Below are positions 41,033-45,041 of a stretch of DNA of 45,041 nt, one piece after another. Position 1 is the first letter of the stretch. Each line of letters starts with the position of its first letter. The position numbers and the translations under genes are program-made. Under the pieces are notes generated by a model. The model had not been told where the DNA came from. It worked only from the letters and a program-made list of their open reading frames with translations, and did not search any database. Source of the stretch: Clostridia bacterium (GTDB lineage Bacteria > Bacillota > Clostridia > Oscillospirales > CAG-272); NCBI GenBank assembly GCA_017444735.1, contig JAFSWB010000015.1:1-45041 (forward strand), in the 5' to 3' direction.

Positions 41033-41410
41033 ATGTGGTTTTGGGTATTTATGTTGATTATAGACTTATTGATGCCTATATGCTTTATTATTTTTGGATT
41101 GATTTATATCAAAAAGCCACCTGAGAAGATAAATAATTATTCTGGTTATCGAACTTCAATGTCAATGAAAAACTCAGAAACATGGGTATTTGCACACAAA
41201 GCATTTGGCAGAATATTGTTGCCATTAGGCTGTATTTCATTATCAATTGATGTAGTCGTCGCTGTTTTAATATTTAATCGAAATCTTATTACAATATCAA
41301 TAATAGGTGGTATTGAGGTCTTTGTTCAATTATTATCCTTGTTCATATCGTTCATATTTGTTGAAAGAACCCTAAAAAGAGAATTCGATAAAAATGGGGT
41401 TCATAGATAA
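41033..41410 (+). CDS. SdpI/YhfL-like membrane protein
   Basis: The 125-residue protein has four membrane segments. MWFWVFMLIIDLLMPICFII, then NYSGYRTSMSMKNSETWVFAHKAFGRI match the SdpI family pattern (GYRTxxSMKNxxTWxxAH). SdpI of Bacillus is the immunity protein against the SdpC toxin; most homologues have no known toxin partner. The gene is clearly AT-rich against the core genes and is bracketed by direct repeats, so it is probably acquired. The site GGAGG is about 15 bases upstream of the ATG. A short ACATAAT/ATTATGT inverted repeat lies near its promoter region. Confidence 0.8.
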   Translation: MWFWVFMLIIDLLMPICFIIFGLIYIKKPPEKINNYSGYRTSMSMKNSETWVFAHKAFGRILLPLGCISLSIDVVVAVLIFNRNLITISIIGGIEVFVQLLSLFISFIFVERTLKREFDKNGVHR

Positions 41411-41570
41411 CGTAAGACAGGGGTCGGTTCTAAGACAGGGGTCGGTTCTATGTCTTGACAGCCAATTAGTTATTGATAAAAATGCGTAGGCATTGAGGTT
41501 GACGAGCAAAGAGCGACATAACCAATGGGATAGTTGAAAAGTAAAACATGACAAATACTTTTTAAGCAAG

Positions 41571-41604
41571 GAACGGCGCGACACATTATGTTGTCGCGCC
41601 GTTC
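41571..41604. terminator. 13-bp hairpin downstream of the SdpI-like gene
   Basis: GAACGGCGCGACA pairs perfectly with TGTCGCGCCGTTC around CATTATGT. No pronounced T-tract, so it may be a repeat rather than a terminator. Confidence 0.4.
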
Positions 41605-41611
41605 TATATAT

Positions 41612-41687
41612 AAGGCAGGGGACGGTTCTGTGTCTTGCTTGTCGACGTGATCTTGCAACGTCAGGACACAGAACCGTCCCCTGTCTT
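41612..41687. repeat. REP-like 22-bp inverted repeat
   Basis: AAGGCAGGGGACGGTTCTGTGT (first 20 identical in type to its partner) is inverted at 41666-41687 with one mismatch. Two tandem partial copies (AAGACAGGGGTCGGTTCT) lie at 41412-41450. Repeats of this kind are known to accompany Y1 (IS200-like/RAYT) transposases in Clostridia; no transposase is in the window. Confidence 0.6.
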
Positions 41688-41688
41688 A

Positions 41689-41720
41689 GAGCGGGTGTAT
41701 TCGACACCTTAGCGCATCGC
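41689..41720 (+). repeat. 32-bp direct repeat, copy 2
   Basis: Identical to the copy at 40651-40682; see that entry. Confidence 0.7.
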
Positions 41721-41750
41721 GGAGTTCTCGGTGTAATATCGCCTGAAACA

Positions 41751-41774
41751 AAAAGGACCCCGGAGGGTCCTTTT
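41751..41774 (-). terminator. Intrinsic terminator of tRNA-Trp
   Basis: AAAAGGACC pairs with GGTCCTTTT; the minus-strand transcript ends in TTTTTG. It starts four bases after the tRNA 3' end. Confidence 0.8.
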
Positions 41775-41778
41775 GTTT

Positions 41779-41851
41779 CAGGGGCACTAAGACTCGAACT
41801 CAGGACACGCGGTTTTGGAGACCGCTGCTCTACCAACTGAGCTATACCCCT
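41779..41851 (-). tRNA. tRNA-Trp (CCA anticodon)
   Basis: On the minus strand a complete cloverleaf of 73 bases: acceptor AGGGGTA with TGCCCCT, D-arm GCTC/GAGC, anticodon stem GCGGT/ACCGC with loop CTCCAAA (anticodon CCA), T-arm CTGAG-TTCGAGT-CTTAG, discriminator G. The 3' CCA is not encoded. It has its own promoter and terminator. Its 3' part is duplicated in the region to its left. Confidence 0.97.
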
Positions 41852-41867
41852 GTATCCGGCAAACGAT

Positions 41868-41897
41868 ATGATACCACAAACGCCCCGCCGGTGTCAA
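41868..41897 (-). promoter_or_regulatory. Promoter of tRNA-Trp
   Basis: On the minus strand TTGACA, 18-base spacer, TATCAT with an extended -10 TG, ending about 17 bases before the tRNA. Confidence 0.7.
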
Positions 41898-41945
41898 GAT
41901 ATTTCGGAAAATAAATCGCCGGGAGAAAAAACCTTGAAAAATCTC

Positions 41946-41974
41946 TTGACATCGCGGCGGCGATGTGATACTAT
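41946..41974 (+). promoter_or_regulatory. Promoter of the T-box transcript
   Basis: TTGACA, 17-base spacer, TACTAT with an extended -10 TG. Predicted start near 41981. Confidence 0.7.
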
Positions 41975-41980
41975 ACACCT

Positions 41981-42257
41981 ATCGAAAATCCGAAATGCAA
42001 TGACGGGGATCAGGTTCCGGGTAAAGCGTGAAGAGAGCTGTCGGTCGGTGCAAGACAGCGGCGGCGCGCGGATCCGTCTCACCCCTGAGCAGCCGCGGGA
42101 AAGGGCGCCGGACGGCCCCGAGTATCGCAGGACGGGACGCCCGCCGTTATCAGGGGCAGGGCATTTACGTGCCTCAAAAGAGGACGCCTCGTGCGTCAAT
42201 GGGAGTGGTACCGCGGAGTCAGCCTTCGTCTCTTGTTTGAGACGGGGGTTTTTTTGT
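41981..42257 (+). promoter_or_regulatory. T-box riboswitch, probably tRNA-Leu specific
   Basis: Stem I: base GGGG (42005-42008) with CCCC (42082-42085); distal hairpin GCTGTC/GACAGC with the conserved AGAGAG and GGTGCAA. The triplet at the specifier position before A-CCCCTGAGC is CTC (42078-42080), a leucine codon. The T-box proper GTGGTACCGCG (42205-42215) has TGGT, matching a tRNA with discriminator A, as in tRNA-Leu but not tRNA-Trp (G). A terminator hairpin, CGTCTC/GAGACG then T7 (42227-42255), precedes the gene. Uncharged tRNA would switch on the downstream fusion gene. Confidence 0.85.
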
Positions 42258-42280
42258 ACCGCCCCGGAAAGGAAGAAACT

Positions 42281-44812
42281 ATGAAGATAGCATTTTCAAC
42301 GCTCGGCTGTCCCGATTTCACGTGGGACGAGATCTGGTCGATGGCGAAGGATCTCGGGTTTTCCGGGATCGAGATGAGAGGCCTCGGCGGGACGGCGTTT
42401 TCGGCGTCCTCCGGCCCGTTCCGCGACGAGAACCTCGCCAAAACGCGCGAGACGCTTCACAGGATGCGCCTCGAGATCAGCTGTCTGTCCTCGGGATGCG
42501 CTCTCCGGTTCCAGGAGCGGCGCGAGGAGTCGGTCGCCGAGCTGAAGAGATACATAAAGGTCGCCGCGGCGGTCGGGTGCCGGTATATCAGGGTGCTCGG
42601 CGACAGAACGGCGGAGATCGGGACCGATTTTGACGACGCCCTCGTCGTCGAACCGATGAAGGAGCTCGCGCCGATCGCCGAAGAGGCGGGCGTTACGCTG
42701 CTTATCGAGACGAACGGCGTCTATTCGCATACCGACCGGCTCGCCGCCGTGCTCGCCGCGATAGGGAGCGACGCGGTCGGCGCGCTCTGGGATATGCACC
42801 ACCCGTATCGCTTCGCCGGGGAGAGCGCGGAGACGACGATACAGAATCTCGGCGCGTTCATCAAGTACACGCACGTTAAGGACTCCGTCATGAAGGACGG
42901 CCGCGTCGAATACCGGATGATGGGAGAGGGCGACCTGCCGATAGACGAGTTCATGGGCGCGCTGCGCTCGGTGAACTACGAGGGGTACGTCTCGCTCGAA
43001 TGGCTGAAACAGTACAAGCCGGATCTGTCCGACGCCGCGGTCGTCTTCCCGCACTTCGCGAACTTCATGAGCTCGTATATCGACGAGGGCCACGGGACGG
43101 GACGGCTCCGTAAGTCGCGCCGGGGAGACGGCGAATATATCTGGGAGAAGGAACAGCTCATCGACCTGACTTTCCCGCAGGTGCTTGACCGCGTCTGCGA
43201 GGAGTTCCCGGATCAGTACGCCTTCCGCTACACGACGCTCGATTACACGCGCACGTACCCCGAGTTCCGCGACGACGTCGATACCTTCGCGCGCGCTCTG
43301 ATCGCCCTCGGCGTAAGGCAGGGCGACCACGTCGCGATTTGGGCGACGAACGTGCCGCAGTGGTATATCACGTTCTGGGCGACGGTCAAGATCGGCGCCG
43401 TCCTCGTGACGGTGAACACAGCGTACAAGATCCACGAGGCGGAATATCTGCTCCGCCAGTCGGACACGCACACGCTCGTGATGATCGACGGCTACAAGGA
43501 TTCGGACTACGTTTCGATAATCAGGGAGCTCTGTCCCGAGCTGGAGGGGAAGGATCCATACCACCCGCTCCACAGCAAAAGGCTCCCGTTCCTCAGAAAC
43601 GTAATAACGTGCGAGTCGCGTATACCGGGATGTCTCACGTGGGACGAGGCGACGGCGATGGCGGAGAGGACTCCGGTCGAGGCGGTCTATCGCCGCGCGG
43701 CGATGATAAACAAGCACGACGTCTGCAATATGCAGTACACGTCCGGGACGACCGGCTTTCCGAAGGGCGTCATGCTCACGCACTACAATATCGTCAACAA
43801 CGGCAAGGCGATCGGCGACTGTATGGATCTGTCGACCGCCGACCGGATGATGATCCAGGTCCCGATGTTCCACTGCTTCGGCATGGTACTCGCCATGACG
43901 GCGTCGGTGACCCACGGCACGACGATGTCGCCGATCCCGGCGTTCTCGCCGCGCAAGGGGCTCGAGTGCATAAACAAAGAGAAGATCACGGCGTTCCACG
44001 GCGTTCCGACGATGTTTATCGCGATGATGAACAACGAGCTCTTCGAGTCGACCGATTTCTCCCATATGCGCACCGGGATCATGGCGGGCTCGCCCTGTCC
44101 GATCAAGGTGATGAAGGAGGTCGTCGAGAAGATGCATATGGACGAGATCTGCATCACCTACGGCCAGACGGAGGCGTCCCCCGCGACGACGATGTCGAAG
44201 ACGACCGACTCGCTCGAGACGCGCGTCAACACGGTGGGCGCGGCGATCTTCGGCGTCGAGTGCAAGATCGTCGACCCGGAGACGGGAGCCGATCTTCCCG
44301 ACGGCGTCGACGGAGAGTTCGTCGCCCGCGGTTACAACATAATGAAGGGATATTACAAGATGCCTCACGCGACCGCGCTCGCCATCGACCCGGACGGATG
44401 GCTCCACACGGGCGATCTGGCGCGGCGCGACCCGAACGGGTATTTCAAGATTACGGGCCGTATCAAGGATATGATAATCCGCGGAGGCGAGAACATCTAC
44501 CCGAAGGAGATAGAGGACTTCATCTACACCTACCCGAAGGTTTCGGACGTTCAGGTCATCGGCGTTCCCGACAAGGCGTACGGCGAGGAGATCATGGCGT
44601 GCGTGATCCTGAAGGAGGGCGTGGAGTGCACCGCCGACGAGATAAAGGATTACGTGCTGAAGCACATGGCGAAGCACAAGGTCCCGCGCTACGTCGTCTT
44701 CGTCGACTCGTTCCCGATGAACGCGGCGGGGAAGATCCTCAAATACAAGATGCGCGAGGAAGCGGCGAAGCTTCCCGAGTTCGCCGAGGCGGCGAATATC
44801 GTCACAGCGTGA
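42281..44812 (+). CDS. TIM-barrel (xylose-isomerase-like) / acyl-CoA ligase fusion
   Basis: An 843-residue protein. Residues 1-270 are an AP-endonuclease-2/sugar-phosphate isomerase barrel (MKIAFSTLGCPDFTWDEIW, TLLIETNG, ALWDMHHPYRF, YTHVKDS, GEGDLPIDEFM, GYVSLEWLKQY). Residues 290-843 are a full AMP-forming ligase: YTSGTTGFPKG (about 485), TYGQTEASP, GWLHTGDLARRDPNGYFKI, RIKDMIIRGGENIYPKEIE and Lys in NAAGKILKYK, so activity is expected on a medium or long-chain acid. ATG follows GGAAAGGAAG; a longer frame would start within the T-box. It stands alone behind the T-box. Confidence 0.88.
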   Translation: MKIAFSTLGCPDFTWDEIWSMAKDLGFSGIEMRGLGGTAFSASSGPFRDENLAKTRETLHRMRLEISCLSSGCALRFQERREESVAELKRYIKVAAAVGCRYIRVLGDRTAEIGTDFDDALVVEPMKELAPIAEEAGVTLLIETNGVYSHTDRLAAVLAAIGSDAVGALWDMHHPYRFAGESAETTIQNLGAFIKYTHVKDSVMKDGRVEYRMMGEGDLPIDEFMGALRSVNYEGYVSLEWLKQYKPDLSDAAVVFPHFANFMSSYIDEGHGTGRLRKSRRGDGEYIWEKEQLIDLTFPQVLDRVCEEFPDQYAFRYTTLDYTRTYPEFRDDVDTFARALIALGVRQGDHVAIWATNVPQWYITFWATVKIGAVLVTVNTAYKIHEAEYLLRQSDTHTLVMIDGYKDSDYVSIIRELCPELEGKDPYHPLHSKRLPFLRNVITCESRIPGCLTWDEATAMAERTPVEAVYRRAAMINKHDVCNMQYTSGTTGFPKGVMLTHYNIVNNGKAIGDCMDLSTADRMMIQVPMFHCFGMVLAMTASVTHGTTMSPIPAFSPRKGLECINKEKITAFHGVPTMFIAMMNNELFESTDFSHMRTGIMAGSPCPIKVMKEVVEKMHMDEICITYGQTEASPATTMSKTTDSLETRVNTVGAAIFGVECKIVDPETGADLPDGVDGEFVARGYNIMKGYYKMPHATALAIDPDGWLHTGDLARRDPNGYFKITGRIKDMIIRGGENIYPKEIEDFIYTYPKVSDVQVIGVPDKAYGEEIMACVILKEGVECTADEIKDYVLKHMAKHKVPRYVVFVDSFPMNAAGKILKYKMREEAAKLPEFAEAANIVTA

Positions 44813-44821
44813 AATAAGGCA

Positions 44822-44858
44822 AGAAAAAGGGTTCGACCGCGAGTCCTTTTTCTTTTAT
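44822..44858 (+). terminator. Intrinsic terminator of the fusion gene
   Basis: AGAAAAAGG pairs with CCTTTTTCT around a 14-base loop, followed by TTTATT. Confidence 0.65.
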
Positions 44859-44873
44859 TAGGGGATATAAGGT

Positions 44874-44895
44874 AAAAAAGCCTGCGGGCTTTTTT
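44874..44895. terminator. Second terminator hairpin
   Basis: AAAAAAGCC pairs with GGCTTTTTT around TGCG; A and T tracts allow use in both directions. Confidence 0.7.
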
Positions 44896-44914
44896 AATTG
44901 TATTTACCTTTTGC

Positions 44915-45041
44915 ACTCTTTTTTTCTCTGGAGAAAAAAAGCCTGCACTGAAAAAAAGAGTCGTCCGGGGAGGGAAGGACCCGTTCAAGGGCTCGCTGGC
45001 TTTTAAGGAAGCCGCGAGCCCTTTTCACCAACTTCCCTCCC
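44915..45041. other. Nested hairpins at the window end
   Basis: ACTCTTTTTTT (44915-44925) is inverted at 44951-44961, with an inner TTTTTTTCTC/GAGAAAAAAA hairpin. Next, AAGGGCTCGC (44987-44996) pairs with GCGAGCCCTT, enclosing GGCTT/AAGCC, and an outer stem joins GGGAGGGAAG with CTTCCCTCCC at the last bases. No reading frame is supported. The element may continue beyond the window. Confidence 0.4.

Noticed and set aside
41981-42257. Tryptophan-specific T-box, because tRNA-Trp is adjacent
   Set aside because: No TGG at the specifier position; the T-box has TGGT, which matches discriminator A, whereas this tRNA-Trp has discriminator G.
42191-42280. Earlier start for the TIM-barrel/ligase fusion
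   Set aside because: It would place coding sequence through the T-box and terminator; the ATG at 42281 has a good ribosome site and begins with the family N-terminus.

Overview
The window looks like a chromosome segment of a GC-rich, Gram-positive Clostridia-type bacterium (Oscillospirales/Christensenellales-like). This rests on gene content, not on any database search: long-form HPF, RNase J, a T-box leader, an AbrB/SpoVT regulator with a zinc ribbon, FakA/FakB-like proteins, SLH and BspA-like surface proteins, AGGAGG-type ribosome sites, and many near-consensus sigma-A promoters with 17-base spacing.

Layout. 0-16.8 kb is mostly housekeeping: hpf (-), a YitT-type membrane protein (+), an aldo/keto reductase (-), an orphan mazF (-), an operon murD - three M42 peptidase paralogues - comM (+), thuA-like and DUF1934 genes (+), a small membrane protein, an AbrB regulator (-), a small unknown protein, then rnj - U32 - uppP (+) behind a long structured leader. 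17.2-31.0 kb is one minus-strand block of 14 genes, most of them overlapping or nearly touching. A promoter at 31.05 kb reads into it. Its first two thirds form an acyl-handling cluster: an adenylating enzyme with its own carrier domain, two PlsC-type acyltransferases, a second acyl ligase, a free acyl carrier protein, an LRAT domain fused to a phosphopantetheinyl transferase, alpha/beta hydrolases, a FakB-like fatty-acid binder, a GPH-type transporter and a FakA-like kinase. I regard this as the best candidate for an undescribed pathway (lipid remodelling or synthesis of a secreted or surface acyl product). 31.3-36.9 kb encodes two exported proteins, a leucine-rich lipoprotein and a 1599-residue SLH protein.

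37-42 kb is an accessory region of lower GC: an XRE regulator, a two-gene AAA ATPase/TOPRIM-like pair resembling anti-phage modules, the first codons of an ICE prgI gene, several copies of the 3' end of tRNA-Trp with terminators, direct repeats, an SdpI-like gene, REP-like inverted repeats and the intact tRNA-Trp. This reads as the scar of repeated integration next to a tRNA gene. From 41.9 kb a T-box leader, probably leucine-specific, precedes an unusual TIM-barrel/acyl-ligase fusion.

Non-coding DNA is unusually structured. Two copies of a MITE-like family with ~36-bp terminal inverted repeats sit just after stop codons (2.1 and 16.8-17.2 kb). The larger carries a ladder of mini-hairpins. 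A third element with 17-bp inverted ends lies in the rnj leader. No CRISPR array and no complete transposase or integrase gene were seen.
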